From the NCBI GenBank assembly GCA_019455285.1, contig JACFMS010000002.1:145665-209664 (forward strand): a stretch of DNA of 64,000 nt, read 5' to 3'. The DNA is from Sphingomonadales bacterium. Lineage in GTDB: Bacteria; Pseudomonadota; Alphaproteobacteria; Sphingomonadales; Govanellaceae. The position numbers and the translations under genes are program-made. A model generated the notes under the pieces. It made no database searches, was not told the origin of the DNA, and was given only the letters and a program-made list of their open reading frames with translations. Positions 49,885 through 58,593 of this stretch are shown here, one piece after another; positions within the stretch are counted from its first letter, which is position 1; each line of letters begins with the position of its first letter.

Positions 49885-50250
49885 ATGGCCTATGACAAGA
49901 ACAACGTGTTCGCCAAAATCCTGCGCGGCGAGATTCCGTGCAAGAAAGTTTACGAGGACGAGCATGCGTTGGCGTTTCATGACATCAACCCGCAAGCGCC
50001 GGTGCACGTGCTGGTGATACCGAAGGGCGAGTACGTGTCGATGATGGACTTTACCGCCCACGCGCCGGCCGAGCTCGTGGTTGGATTTTTACGCGCCGTC
50101 GGCACGGTGGCGCGCCAGTTGGAGCTGGAGAAGACAGGTTATCGGGTGCTGGCCAACGCCGGCGCCAACGCCCATCAGGAAGTGCCGCATCTGCACATAC
50201 ATATCTTCGGCGGCCGACCTTTGGGACCGATGCTGGTCCGCCAACACTGA
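49885..50250 (+). CDS. hinT: HIT-family purine nucleoside phosphoramidase (HinT)
   Basis: HinT-type proteins hydrolyse AMP-lysine and related phosphoramidates. The 121-residue protein starts MAYDKNNVFAKILRGEIPCK and carries the histidine triad in EVPHLHIHIFGGRPLGPM (H-x-H-x-H). The ATG at 49885 has GGGAGACAG upstream; a longer reading from 49861 is unlikely. It is downstream of hisE as in many alphaproteobacteria. Confidence 0.94.
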   Translation: MAYDKNNVFAKILRGEIPCKKVYEDEHALAFHDINPQAPVHVLVIPKGEYVSMMDFTAHAPAELVVGFLRAVGTVARQLELEKTGYRVLANAGANAHQEVPHLHIHIFGGRPLGPMLVRQH

Positions 50251-50316
50251 TTCTTCTTTCCAAAGCCATTGCAGATGTATTAGTTTGAGATCAAACAAAA
50301 GGGGAGACCAAACTGC

Positions 50317-51732
50317 ATGTTGCGCATCAAGCCGGTGGAATCGCTCTTAACTCAGGCGGAGGAGAAAAAGCTTCACCGTTCGCTCACAGGCCTGGACCTG
50401 ATGCTGTTGGGTATCGGGGCCATTATCGGCACCGGCATCTTCGTGCTCACCGGCGTCGGCGCCGGGATGGCGGGACCGGGGCTCACCTTCTCCTTCATCT
50501 TTGCCGGCGTGGCGTGCGGATTTGCGGCGCTGGCCTATGCCGAACTCGCCGCCATGGTGCCGGTGGCGGGCTCGGCCTACACCTATTCTTACGCGGTGAT
50601 GGGCGAGGCGGTGGCGTGGCTCGTCGGCTGGAACCTAGTGCTGGAATACGCCGTCTCCGCCGGCGCGGTGGCCTCCGGCTGGTCGGGCTACATGGTGGGC
50701 ATTTTAAATCAAATAGGCCTCCATCTGCCGGACGCACTCACCCGGGTGCCGAAGGACGGCGGTTTGATGGATCTGCCCGCCATTTTGATTTCGCTGTTCG
50801 TAACCGCGCTCCTGGTGCTGGGCACCAAAGAAAGCGTCACCATTAACCGCGTCCTGGTGGCGATCAAGATTTCGGTGTTGATGATGTTCCTGCTGGTGGC
50901 GACGCCGCTGGTCGATCCCCTCAACTGGGATCCGTTCCTGCCCCATGGCTGGTTTGAGCGCGCCGCGGACGGGCAAAACGTTGGCGTGTTCGCCGCCGCC
51001 GCCATCATCTTTTTCGCCTACATCGGCTTTGACGCCGTATCCACGGCGGCGGAGGAAACCAAGAACCCCAACCGCGACGTGCCCATTGGCCTGATCGGTT
51101 CATTGGTGGTGTGCACGGTGATCTATATCGCGGTGGCGCTGGTGGCCACCGGCGCCCTCAACTATCAGCAACTCTCTGACAGCAAGGAGCCCTTGGCCCA
51201 GGTGCTGCGCGCCATCGATTACCCCTGGCTGGCCAATATCCTGGCGGTGGGCGCCATCGCCGGCATCACCACCGTGCTTCTGGTGCTGATTTATGGCCAG
51301 ACGCGGATTTTCTTCGCCATGTCGCGGGATGGACTGTTGCCGCCGCTGTTCAGCCGGGTGCACCCGAAATATCGCACCCCGCATACCATCACCATCATCA
51401 CCGGCCTGTTCGTGGCGGCGGTGGCGGGATTTTTCCCGCTCCATGAAATCGCCGCCCTGTCCAACATCGGCACGCTGTTCGCATTCATCGCGGTGGCGGC
51501 GGGGGTAATGATCTTGCGAGTCAGCCAACCGGAACGCAAACGACCGTTCCGCGTTCCAGCGGTATGGTTCGTCGGCACGATGGCGATCTTGAGCTGCTTC
51601 GGGCTGATGCTCGGCTTGCCCGATGAAACGTGGGAGCGGTTTCTCTATTGGAGCCTGGTTGGCATGGTGATCTACGCCTTTTACGGCTACCCGCGCAGTC
51701 CGCTGCATCCCAAACGGCGCAACGGCGGTTAA
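50317..51732 (+). CDS. APC-superfamily amino-acid permease (cationic amino-acid transporter type)
   Basis: A 471-residue inner-membrane permease with about twelve hydrophobic helices. The first helix motif GIGAIIGTGIFVLTGVGAGM, the FAYIGFDAVSTAAEETKNPN segment and RDVPIGLIGSL are characteristic of the CAT-like branch (YfnA/CtrA). The likely substrates are amino acids; specificity cannot be read from sequence. A good GGGGAG lies just before the ATG. Its last bases overlap the convergent adenosine kinase gene. Confidence 0.9.
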   Translation: MLRIKPVESLLTQAEEKKLHRSLTGLDLMLLGIGAIIGTGIFVLTGVGAGMAGPGLTFSFIFAGVACGFAALAYAELAAMVPVAGSAYTYSYAVMGEAVAWLVGWNLVLEYAVSAGAVASGWSGYMVGILNQIGLHLPDALTRVPKDGGLMDLPAILISLFVTALLVLGTKESVTINRVLVAIKISVLMMFLLVATPLVDPLNWDPFLPHGWFERAADGQNVGVFAAAAIIFFAYIGFDAVSTAAEETKNPNRDVPIGLIGSLVVCTVIYIAVALVATGALNYQQLSDSKEPLAQVLRAIDYPWLANILAVGAIAGITTVLLVLIYGQTRIFFAMSRDGLLPPLFSRVHPKYRTPHTITIITGLFVAAVAGFFPLHEIAALSNIGTLFAFIAVAAGVMILRVSQPERKRPFRVPAVWFVGTMAILSCFGLMLGLPDETWERFLYWSLVGMVIYAFYGYPRSPLHPKRRNGG

Positions 51733-52721
51733 TCCGCCAGCGCCGGCTGGATCAACGCCTTCAGGTCCGCCTCGGGGCGCGCGCCGTAGTGGCTGATGAC
51801 CTCGGCGGCGGCGATAGCGCCGATGCGGCCGCACTCGCCAAGCTCCAAGCCGCGGGTCAAGCCATATAAGAATCCGGCGGCGTAAAGATCGCCGGCGCCG
51901 GTGGTGTCGACGACCTCGGCGCAAGGCGCGGCATCGATCACATGCAGCTCGTTCTTGGTGACGATGACCGCGCCTTTGGCCGAGCGGGTCAAGACCGCGA
52001 TATCGCAAAAGGCACGCACCGCCTGCAGGCCGTCATCGAAGCTGTCCACTTCATAAAGCGACATCAGCTCCGCCTCGTTGGCGAACAGAATGTCGATATG
52101 GCGCTCCGCCAGCGCCCGGAAATCCTCGCGGTAGCGGTCGACGCAGAACGGGTCGGAGAGGCTGAAGGCGACGCGGTTGCCGGCGGCGTGGGCGATGTCC
52201 ATGGCGGCCAGAAAAGCCTCCTTGGCCCGCGGCGGATCCCACAGATAGCCTTCCAGATAGGTCACTTTGGCCGCCTTAATGAGCGAGCGGTCGATGTCCT
52301 GCGGCCCGAGCGCGATGGAGGCCCCCAGATAGGTCGCCATGGTGCGCTGGGCGTCGGGAGTGACCATGATCAGGCAGCGCGCCGTCTCCGGCCCGTCTGT
52401 CGCCGGCGGCGTCCTGAACGTCACCCCCAGCGATTGGATGTCATGAGAGAAAACGTTGCCCAACTGATCGTTCTTGACCTTGCCGATGAAGGCCGTCGCC
52501 GCGCCCAGCGTCGCCAGCCCGGCGATCGAGTTGGCCACCGAGCCGCCGGAGCATTCGATGCCGGGCGGCATGCGCTGGTATAGCGACTGCGCCGTCGCCT
52601 CGTCGATCAGCGTCATGGCGCCCTTGGCCAATCCGGCTTCAGCGAGAAAGGCCTCATCGGCGCGGGCGATCACGTCGACGATGGCATTGCCAATGCCAAC
52701 CACATCCAGCGAAGATTGCAA
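51729..52721 (-). CDS. PfkB-family carbohydrate kinase, probable adenosine kinase
   Basis: A 330-residue ribokinase-fold protein: DVVGIGNAIVDVIARADEAF at the start, the sugar-binding CSGGSVANSIAGLATLGAAT, and the PfkB signature 2 VVDTTGAGDLYAAGFLYGLT with the catalytic Asp. This arrangement is that of alphaproteobacterial adenosine kinases, which recycle adenosine to AMP. The alternative is another nucleoside or sugar kinase of the same family. It ends tail-to-tail with the permease gene. Confidence 0.88.
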   Translation of the reverse strand: MQSSLDVVGIGNAIVDVIARADEAFLAEAGLAKGAMTLIDEATAQSLYQRMPPGIECSGGSVANSIAGLATLGAATAFIGKVKNDQLGNVFSHDIQSLGVTFRTPPATDGPETARCLIMVTPDAQRTMATYLGASIALGPQDIDRSLIKAAKVTYLEGYLWDPPRAKEAFLAAMDIAHAAGNRVAFSLSDPFCVDRYREDFRALAERHIDILFANEAELMSLYEVDSFDDGLQAVRAFCDIAVLTRSAKGAVIVTKNELHVIDAAPCAEVVDTTGAGDLYAAGFLYGLTRGLELGECGRIGAIAAAEVISHYGARPEADLKALIQPALAD

Positions 52722-52841
52722 TTTGTCGCTCCCTTTATTGGACTTTATTGGATTTTGTGCGGGAGTATATAAATTGGCGGGTGGCTCACAAGCTTTTTTC
52801 GAGTCCAGATTGCCTCATCGCATAGGAAAGGCCCATCGCAT

Positions 52842-53522
52842 ATGATCCTGGGGATGGCTATCGAGCGCGCGCTGCGCCAGATCCGGGATCCGGTGTTCCT
52901 GCGGGTGCTGTTTTGGGGACTGCTCTTGACCGCGCTGCTGCTGGCCCTGGCGGTGGCGGCGGCGGCGTGGGGAGCCGGCCAAGGCTATGTCGCCAAGGAG
53001 GGGTGGCTCAACGCCGCGTTGGCCTGGCTCGCCGGCTTGGCAACCTTATGGCTGGGCGCGCTGCTGTTCGTGCCGTTATCGGCCATTGCCATCGGCTTGT
53101 TTCTCGATCCGGTGGTCGATGCGGTGGAGATGAAGTATTATGCCGATCGCCGCGCCGGGCCGCGCTTGGGGATCTTGCGCGCCGGCTGGCTGGGCGCCAA
53201 GCTGGGGCTGATCGTGCTCGTTGCCAATATCGCCGTACTGCCGCTTTACATCCTGACCATCTGGATACCGTTTTTCGCCATCGGCCTGTTTTATGTCCTC
53301 AACGCCTACCTGCTCGGCTGGGGCTTTTATGATCTGGTGGCGACCCGGCACATGAGCGGCGCGCGCTATCGCGATTTTCGCAAATCCCTGCGCGGCGAGC
53401 TGTTGCTGTTTGGCCTCTTGATCACCGCCCTTTACTTCGTGCCGCTTCTCAACCTCGCGCTGCCGGTGCTCGGCACCGCCATGATGGTGCATATCGTTCA
53501 TGCCAAGCTACCCACGCCATAG
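52842..53522 (+). CDS. EI24-domain (CysZ-like) membrane protein
   Basis: A 226-residue protein with about four hydrophobic segments (VLFWGLLLTALLLALAVAAA, ALAWLAGLATLWLGALLFVP, LIVLVANIAVLPLYILTIWI and LLFGLLITALYFVPLLNLAL). The segment ALPVLGTAMMVHIVHAK and FYVLNAYLLGWGFYDLV fit the EI24/CysZ family; E. coli CysZ is a sulfate channel, but most alphaproteobacterial members are uncharacterised. AGGAAAGG lies upstream of the ATG. The end overlaps the next gene by 23 bp in another frame. Confidence 0.85.
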   Translation: MILGMAIERALRQIRDPVFLRVLFWGLLLTALLLALAVAAAAWGAGQGYVAKEGWLNAALAWLAGLATLWLGALLFVPLSAIAIGLFLDPVVDAVEMKYYADRRAGPRLGILRAGWLGAKLGLIVLVANIAVLPLYILTIWIPFFAIGLFYVLNAYLLGWGFYDLVATRHMSGARYRDFRKSLRGELLLFGLLITALYFVPLLNLALPVLGTAMMVHIVHAKLPTP

Positions 53523-53937
53523 CCTGATCCTGGCCCTTGTCGGCGGCCTTATGCTCGCCGCCTGCGCCAGCCGTCCGACGCCCGCGCCCGCCCCGCAAGC
53601 GCCGCCGACGACCCCGGCGCCAACGCCCGCCCCGGCGCCGACCCCTGCCCCACCGCCGGCTCCCGCCACGCCGCCAAGCTTTTCCTTACGCGCCTTCATC
53701 GGCGGCGCGCCGGACGCGGTGCGCCAGCGCTTCGGCGAGCCGACGCTGACGCGCCAGGAGGGTACGGCAGAGGTCTGGCAGTATGAGCGCAACGGCTGCG
53801 TGCTGCATTTTTATATCTACCCCACGGGCAACGGCGGCCGCACTGTCACCTATGCCGAATTTCGCACCGTGCCGGGAACCGCCGGCACGCCGCCGGTGAA
53901 CGAGACTTGTCAAAAGGCCTTCGGCCGCACGCCTTAA
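53500..53937 (+). CDS. Putative lipoprotein with Ala/Pro linker and BamE-like C-terminus
   Basis: A 145-residue precursor with a lipoprotein signal (LILALVGGLMLAACASRPTP; lipobox LAAC, Cys about residue 22), then about 35 residues of Ala-Pro-Thr repeats, and a small C-terminal domain: SLRAFIGGAPDAVRQRFGEP, EVWQYERNGCVLHFYIYPT. The GAPDAVRQRFGEP-type line resembles SmpA/OmlA (BamE-like) outer-membrane lipoproteins but the similarity is weak. The start overlaps the EI24 gene by 23 bp. It probably sits in the outer membrane with the linker crossing the periplasm. Confidence 0.75.
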   Translation: MPSYPRHSLILALVGGLMLAACASRPTPAPAPQAPPTTPAPTPAPAPTPAPPPAPATPPSFSLRAFIGGAPDAVRQRFGEPTLTRQEGTAEVWQYERNGCVLHFYIYPTGNGGRTVTYAEFRTVPGTAGTPPVNETCQKAFGRTP

Positions 53938-54389
53938 CAAAGGTCGCGTTGGTAGGCGCAAATACCGTCGTGATCGTTGACCTCGACGAAGCCGGCCTTG
54001 GCGAAGGCGCGGCGCGAGGCTTCGTTCTCGGCGCGAATATTGGCCAGCAGTCGCGTGAAGGGCAGCGTGCGCCGCGCATCGGTAATGAAATTTTCAAGCA
54101 ACTGGACAGCCAACCGCCGACCGCGAAAACGCGGGTTCATGTTGATGCCGATGGTGGCCGAGCCATCCGCCTGCAGGGTAAATTGTGCGATGGCGAGACT
54201 GTCATGCAGCGTATCGGCGAGCAGCAGGCAGCGGTTGGGGTCACTGAGCGATCCCTTCAGCCAGCTCTTAAATCCGTCCCACCCTACATAGTCGGCGCTG
54301 CGTTCCATGCGCCGGGTCTGCGGGTCATTGCGCCACATCCAGATGACGAACCGGTCGTCCCAGCGCACCGGCCTGATGCGATAATCCAT
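53934..54389 (-). CDS. GNAT-family acetyltransferase
   Basis: A 151-residue protein with a GNAT fold of the RimJ/UDP-sugar type: IRPVRWDDRFVIWMWRNDPQ at the start (the WRND motif recalls acyltransferases acting on amino sugars), IGINMNPRFRGRRLAVQLLE as motif A, and LLANIRAENEASRRAFAKAG. The substrate is unknown. It is convergent with the lipoprotein gene, sharing 4 bp at the stops. Confidence 0.83.
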   Translation of the reverse strand: MDYRIRPVRWDDRFVIWMWRNDPQTRRMERSADYVGWDGFKSWLKGSLSDPNRCLLLADTLHDSLAIAQFTLQADGSATIGINMNPRFRGRRLAVQLLENFITDARRTLPFTRLLANIRAENEASRRAFAKAGFVEVNDHDGICAYQRDLC

Positions 54390-54457
54390 GACGTCTCCAC
54401 CTCCGTCGCCTCAGGACGGCGCGCGCGGGAGAGACGTGACGCATAAGGCCCGGATGC

Positions 54458-55744
54458 TCAAGAAGCATAGCGTCGAAACTTTTCCAACACGTCGTGGCAC
54501 CTTGACGTGATCAGCGCCGCCACTTTGCTGGCGACGGGATGGGTCGTGTCGATTTTGGTCAAGCTAACAATAACCGCTTCCGTCAGTTCAGGTACGCGCT
54601 TATTGACTAATGATTTGGTAAGTCCAACACTCTCCGCAAGTTTTTCAAAATGGCGCGGAAATATCTTATTGGATTCATATTCGCCGCCGATCTTCATTGC
54701 CATTCTGCCGCTCAGCTCCGGGTAGAACACCGTGCTCAGCGTGTCGTAAAGCGGTGCCAGCCTTGTGGAATATCCCTCGAGAACGGTACCGCCTTCATCG
54801 TACAGCAGAGAGAAATTTTTACCATGCGCATCGTGATTACCGATCAGCATATTGAAAATCACCGCATCCAGCAGACGTTGCAGGTCGATGACCGGCGCGC
54901 TCGATGTCTCTCTTAACAAAGCAAAACATTGCTCAAGCGATGGTCCACCCTCGCTCTGATATTTCATTTCCGGGGCGATGCCTAGCGCTTGACAGAAATC
55001 TTCCTGATGAAGTCTTCTAATAGGTGCATGTACGCCAAAACGGCCTCGAGAAGGAATGCCTTTTTTACGATCATACCGCTCGATCAGCAGATAATCAAAG
55101 CCGTCTACCTGATGGATGCTGGCCTTTGCGGCGGGAATGCCGACAACATCGGCAAGGGTAAGGCAAAGCGCTTCGTTAATAATAAGTCCAGCAAATCGCG
55201 GCGAGTCCGGTTTCAAGATATGGGTGCTGGGCGTACCGCCCAGCGGCAAAGCAACTTTGCCGTCCGTCACGCTCACCGCAATTTTATCTTGCGCCCCTGC
55301 CAACGATAAGCGCACGCCTTCCTCGCCCGCCAGAAGCGGGCGCTGGGGCAGGGTTTTCAGAATGGTCAGCAATTCTTCATCGGACAGCGCACGGTAGCGA
55401 TCGTTTACTTTTGGTAGAGGCTCTCCGGCAGAAACAAACGTCACCGCGCCGGCGCACTCGCCGCCGATGCACTCCAGCATGGCAAAATCATTCTGGGAAC
55501 TGATACCGAGATTCCTGGCGATGATCTCGCGCTTGCTTTCCTCCGGTAAGATGCCAGCAAAAAAGCCGCGGCATTCATGGAGCGGAAATCGCGCACGCCG
55601 TAACGGCAGGGAGCGAGAGAGAGGAGTGGCGCTCGGTCGCTCTAACCAGCTTTCACTATAATCAAATGCCATTTGGCCATGATCATCCTGAACAAGTCGT
55701 CCCACCAGCCATTTATGGAGATAAACGTCGAGTGTCCGAGTCAT
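54458..55744 (-). CDS. hipA: HipA-family serine/threonine kinase toxin
   Basis: HipA phosphorylates glutamyl-tRNA synthetase and causes persistence in E. coli. The 428-residue protein has the HipA N-terminal domain (GRLVQDDHGQMAFDYSESWL), the SLAGAQDKIAVSV loop, and the kinase core MLIGNHDAHGKNFSLLYD (about residue 295) with the catalytic Asp and the DxHxKN motif. It lies 3 bp after the hipB-like gene and is transcribed from the operator region at 56.03-56.16 kb. Composition is less GC-rich than the neighbours, pointing to transfer. Confidence 0.92.
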   Translation of the reverse strand: MTRTLDVYLHKWLVGRLVQDDHGQMAFDYSESWLERPSATPLSRSLPLRRARFPLHECRGFFAGILPEESKREIIARNLGISSQNDFAMLECIGGECAGAVTFVSAGEPLPKVNDRYRALSDEELLTILKTLPQRPLLAGEEGVRLSLAGAQDKIAVSVTDGKVALPLGGTPSTHILKPDSPRFAGLIINEALCLTLADVVGIPAAKASIHQVDGFDYLLIERYDRKKGIPSRGRFGVHAPIRRLHQEDFCQALGIAPEMKYQSEGGPSLEQCFALLRETSSAPVIDLQRLLDAVIFNMLIGNHDAHGKNFSLLYDEGGTVLEGYSTRLAPLYDTLSTVFYPELSGRMAMKIGGEYESNKIFPRHFEKLAESVGLTKSLVNKRVPELTEAVIVSLTKIDTTHPVASKVAALITSRCHDVLEKFRRYAS

Positions 55745-55747
55745 TTG

Positions 55748-56020
55748 CTATGCCGTGCGCCCTGGCTCGTGATCCTTGCCGCCGCCGTCGGACGTTGGCG
55801 TTGACGGCGCCATCGGCGGCAAGGTCAGGACGATCTTGATCCCCAGCGTGTGCAGCACGGTAAGCGCTTTGCCAAGCTGGCAGGTGGGCTTGCCTTTTTC
55901 CAGATCGATAATGAACCGCAAGCCGGTGCCGGAGGTAAGCGCTAAACCCTTTTGCGTCACCCCTAACGCTTTACGCGCATCACGCACCTGACCGCCCAGC
56001 CATTCCGGGGTGTATTTCAT
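55748..56020 (-). CDS. hipB: HipB-like helix-turn-helix antitoxin
   Basis: A 90-residue Xre-type protein: WLGGQVRDARKALGVTQKGL with ALTSGTGLRFIIDLEKGKPT is the helix-turn-helix (about residues 8-47). The C-terminal tail is Pro/Gly-rich and probably disordered, as in HipB. I use the ATG at 56020; a TTG lies one codon earlier. It directly precedes hipA and should repress the operon through the palindromes just upstream. Confidence 0.9.
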   Translation of the reverse strand: MKYTPEWLGGQVRDARKALGVTQKGLALTSGTGLRFIIDLEKGKPTCQLGKALTVLHTLGIKIVLTLPPMAPSTPTSDGGGKDHEPGRTA

Positions 56021-56033
56021 CAAAAAACACCGT

Positions 56034-56065
56034 CCTATAATATTACCGTACGGTAATATTATAGG
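56034..56065. promoter_or_regulatory. HipB operator 1: 32-bp perfect palindrome
   Basis: The half-site CCTATAATATTACCGT is followed exactly by its reverse complement, giving a 32-bp perfect palindrome centred between 56049 and 56050. It lies 14 bp before the hipB start and overlaps the likely promoter. The inner 18 bp (TATTACCGTACGGTAATA) match the sites at 56091 and 56141. Confidence 0.85.
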
Positions 56066-56090
56066 ATAATAAGCGATTAATTCAATAAAA

Positions 56091-56108
56091 TATTACCGCT
56101 CAGGAACT
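56091..56108. promoter_or_regulatory. HipB operator 2: degenerate site
   Basis: TATTACCG at 56091-56098 is an exact left half of the operator consensus; the right half (CAGGAACT) is only partly conserved. It starts exactly 50 bp from operator 1's inner 18-mer (56041) and 50 bp from operator 3 (56141). Confidence 0.55.
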
Positions 56109-56140
56109 TTTTCTATTTATAGACAATATTTTTAGTATAT

Positions 56141-56158
56141 TATTCCCGATCGGGAATA
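56141..56158. promoter_or_regulatory. HipB operator 3: 18-bp perfect palindrome
   Basis: TATTCCCGATCGGGAATA is a perfect palindrome sharing the consensus TATTnCCGnnCGGnAATA with operator 1. It starts exactly 100 bp from operator 1's inner site. It lies 10 bp from the nth stop codon, upstream of the hipBA promoter region. Confidence 0.75.
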
Positions 56159-56168
56159 TAGTTTTGGC

Positions 56169-56807
56169 TTAATCCACCTGGGTCTTGTCCTTAAAGGCGC
56201 ACAAGTCGGCGACCGGGCAGACCGGACAGGCGGGCTTTCTTGCCTTGCAGATATAGCGGCCATGCAGAATGAGCCAGTGGTGGGCGTGCAGCAAATAGGC
56301 GGACGGCACCACTTTTTCTAATTTCTCCTCCACGACGAGCGGATTTTTGCCGGGCGCCAGTCCGGTGCGGTTGGCGACCCGGAAGATGTGGGTATCGACA
56401 GCGATCACCGGCTGATGGAAGGCGACGTTTAGGACCACGTTCGCCGTCTTGCGGCCGACGCCGGGCAGTTTTTCCAGCGCCGCGCGATCGGCGGGCACGT
56501 TGCCGCCATGCTCGCGCACCAAGATTTCCGACGCCTTGATGATGTTCTTCGCCTTGGCGTTATAAAGGCCGATGGTTTTGACATATTCCTTCAAGCCGGC
56601 CTCGCCCAGCTTGACCATGGCGGCCGGCGTTTGCACCTTTTTAAACAGCGCCTTGGTGGCCTTGTTGACGCCCACGTCGGTGGACTGGGCCGACAGGATG
56701 ACGGCCACCAGAAGGGTATAGGGGTTGACGTACTCCAGTTCGCTTTTCGGCTCCGGGTTGCGCTCGGCCAGACGACGGAAAAATTCTTCGCGATTCTTAG
56801 GGGTCAT
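56169..56807 (-). CDS. nth: Endonuclease III
   Basis: Nth is a DNA glycosylase/AP lyase that removes oxidised pyrimidines. The 212-residue protein has the helix-hairpin-helix LEKLPGVGRKTANVVLNVAF with the catalytic Lys, VDTHIFRVANRTGLAPGKNP with the catalytic Asp, and the 4Fe-4S cluster as C-x6-C-x2-C-x5-C (CKARKPACPVCPVADLC). The ATG at 56807 (MTPKNREEF) is preferred over a longer reading from 56885. It is divergent from the DUF2244 gene. Confidence 0.96.
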   Translation of the reverse strand: MTPKNREEFFRRLAERNPEPKSELEYVNPYTLLVAVILSAQSTDVGVNKATKALFKKVQTPAAMVKLGEAGLKEYVKTIGLYNAKAKNIIKASEILVREHGGNVPADRAALEKLPGVGRKTANVVLNVAFHQPVIAVDTHIFRVANRTGLAPGKNPLVVEEKLEKVVPSAYLLHAHHWLILHGRYICKARKPACPVCPVADLCAFKDKTQVD

Positions 56808-56909
56808 GCCTTCATATCCACGTTGTGGGCGTCGGCGCGAGTCTAGCGGCGATGCGAGCCCCGGCAAAGCCGTTTGCGCGCCCACGGGGGGAGGGTTATT
56901 CTAGGCCTT

Positions 56910-57404
56910 ATGAGTAACGCCCCGCCGGTGTGGTTCGATGCCGCGCTCTACCCCCACCGCTCGCTGTCGGCGCGCGGCTTTTTCCTGCTGATGGCCGCCT
57001 TGAGCGCCGTCAGCTTTACCGCCGGCATGATCTTCGTGCTGCAAGGCGCGTGGCCGGTGTTCGGCTTTTTCGGGCTCGATGTGGCGTTGGTCTACTGGGC
57101 GTTCCGGGTCAATTACCGCCGCGCCGATCTCATCGAAACCATCCGCCTGGACGATCAGGCATTGACCGTCGGCCGGCGCGAACCGGATGGCCGCTATCAG
57201 GAATGGATGTTTCAACCCTATTGGGTGCGCGTCGAACTCGACCGCGGACGGTGGGATGACAACCGTCTGCGCCTTACCTCCCATGGCCGCGATCTGTACA
57301 TCGGTGATTTTTTGACCGCGCCGGAGCGCGTCGATTTGGCCGCGGCGCTGTGCGATGCGCTATCGCGTCAGCGGGCAAACCCCAGCACGTCCGCCATGCC
57401 GTAA
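56910..57404 (+). CDS. DUF2244-domain membrane protein
   Basis: A 164-residue protein with two adjacent helices (GFFLLMAALSAVSFTAGMIF and WPVFGFFGLDVALVYWAFRV) followed by a soluble domain with WMFQPYWVRVELDRG and LRLTSHGRDLYIGDFL. This is DUF2244, a family common in alphaproteobacteria, unknown in function, often near nth. The ATG at 56910 begins MSNAPPVWFDA, the family opening. The 3' end overlaps dapB, which is convergent, by 37 bp. Confidence 0.88.
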   Translation: MSNAPPVWFDAALYPHRSLSARGFFLLMAALSAVSFTAGMIFVLQGAWPVFGFFGLDVALVYWAFRVNYRRADLIETIRLDDQALTVGRREPDGRYQEWMFQPYWVRVELDRGRWDDNRLRLTSHGRDLYIGDFLTAPERVDLAAALCDALSRQRANPSTSAMP

Positions 57405-58180
57405 TAGCCCGGCGCGCGGTCCTTGGACCACAACGCCGCCGCCACCGCGCCGCGGGCGAAGATGGCGCGATCGGCCGCTTTGTGCGTCAATTCGATGCGC
57501 TCATTGTCGGCGGCGAAGATCACCGTGTGATCGCCCACCACATTGCCGCCGCGCAACGTGGCAAAGCCGATGTGACCGCGCTGGCGCGCGCCGGTGATGC
57601 CGTCACGCACCCGATCGGAATTCTGCGCAAGATCGACGCCGCGGCCGGCCGCCGCCGCTTGGCCCAACGCCACCGCCGTGCCCGACGGCGCATCAACCTT
57701 CAAACGATGGTGCATCTCCAGAATTTCGATATCGAAATCCTCGTTCAAGCGCCGCGCCACCTCTTCAGTCAGCGCCAGAAGGAGATTGACGCCCAGCGAA
57801 AAGTTGGCGGCCTGAAGGATCACGGTTCTTTCACTGGCGGTTTTCAGATCAGCGCTTTGCGCCGCGCTCAATCCCGTGGTGCCGATGATGAGCGCGGTCT
57901 TGGTTTGGCTGGCCAGGTGAGCGTGATAGACGGTGGCGGTGGGACACGTAAAATCGATCACCGCGTCGGCGGCTTCAAACATCGCCAGAGCATCGGTGGT
58001 GACCAAGAGGCCAGTATCGACATGACTTTCCGGGTCCAGGATCGGCTTGCCGACAGCGGCATGGCCTGGCTGCTCGGTGCCGCCGATCAACATCGCGGCA
58101 TCGGTGGCGAGAATTTCCCTGATCAGCGTCCGACCCATGCGGCCGGCGCAGCCGACGATGCCGATCCGCGTTTTTGCCAT
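57368..58180 (-). CDS. dapB: 4-hydroxy-tetrahydrodipicolinate reductase
   Basis: DapB reduces the dipicolinate intermediate with NAD(P)H in lysine and diaminopimelate synthesis. The 270-residue protein starts MAKTRIGIVGCAGRMGRTLI, with the dinucleotide site GCAGRMGR, then DFTCPTATVYHAHLA, IGTTGLSAAQ and the catalytic EMHHRLKVDAPSGTAVALGQ. The ATG at 58180 fits the family start; the reading to 58243 does not. It is 10 bp after trxA. Confidence 0.96.
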   Translation of the reverse strand: MAKTRIGIVGCAGRMGRTLIREILATDAAMLIGGTEQPGHAAVGKPILDPESHVDTGLLVTTDALAMFEAADAVIDFTCPTATVYHAHLASQTKTALIIGTTGLSAAQSADLKTASERTVILQAANFSLGVNLLLALTEEVARRLNEDFDIEILEMHHRLKVDAPSGTAVALGQAAAAGRGVDLAQNSDRVRDGITGARQRGHIGFATLRGGNVVGDHTVIFAADNERIELTHKAADRAIFARGAVAAALWSKDRAPGYYGMADVLGFAR

Positions 58181-58190
58181 GAGCCTGTCT

Positions 58191-58520
58191 TTACGCCACC
58201 GACTGGTTGATCCAATTGACCAGCGCCGACTTGGGCAGCGCACCGATCTTGGTGGCGTGCGGCCGGCCGTTCTTGAAAATGATCATGGTTGGAATGCTGC
58301 GCACGCCGTATTGCGTCGGCGCGGTGGGGTTTTCATCAATGTTGATCTTGGCGATGACGATGTCTTGCCGCTCGCTGGCGATTTCCTCCAGCGACGGGCC
58401 GATCATGCGGCACGGGCCGCACCATTCCGCCCAGAAATCCACCAACACGGGCTTATCGGACTGCAAGACTTCCCTTTCAAAGGTTGCGTCCGTTACCGCC
58501 ACTGTCGCTTTCGCCGCCAT
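58191..58520 (-). CDS. trxA: Thioredoxin
   Basis: A 109-residue cytoplasmic thioredoxin with the redox motif [20 protein letters not shown] (WCGPC, about residues 32-36), the conserved cis-Pro in [17 protein letters not shown], and a C-terminal helix. Length and motifs are standard. It follows addA after about 70 bp and precedes dapB; addAB-trxA is a usual alphaproteobacterial order. Confidence 0.97.
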   Translation of the reverse strand: MAAKATVAVTDATFEREVLQSDKPVLVDFWAEWCGPCRMIGPSLEEIASERQDIVIAKINIDENPTAPTQYGVRSIPTMIIFKNGRPHATKIGALPKSALVNWINQSVA

Positions 58521-58593
58521 ATCGCTGTCCTTTCACCAAAACTGTCAGCTTCAATCTAAGAACCGCCTGAGCCCCCGTCAAGGAACCGCATGA

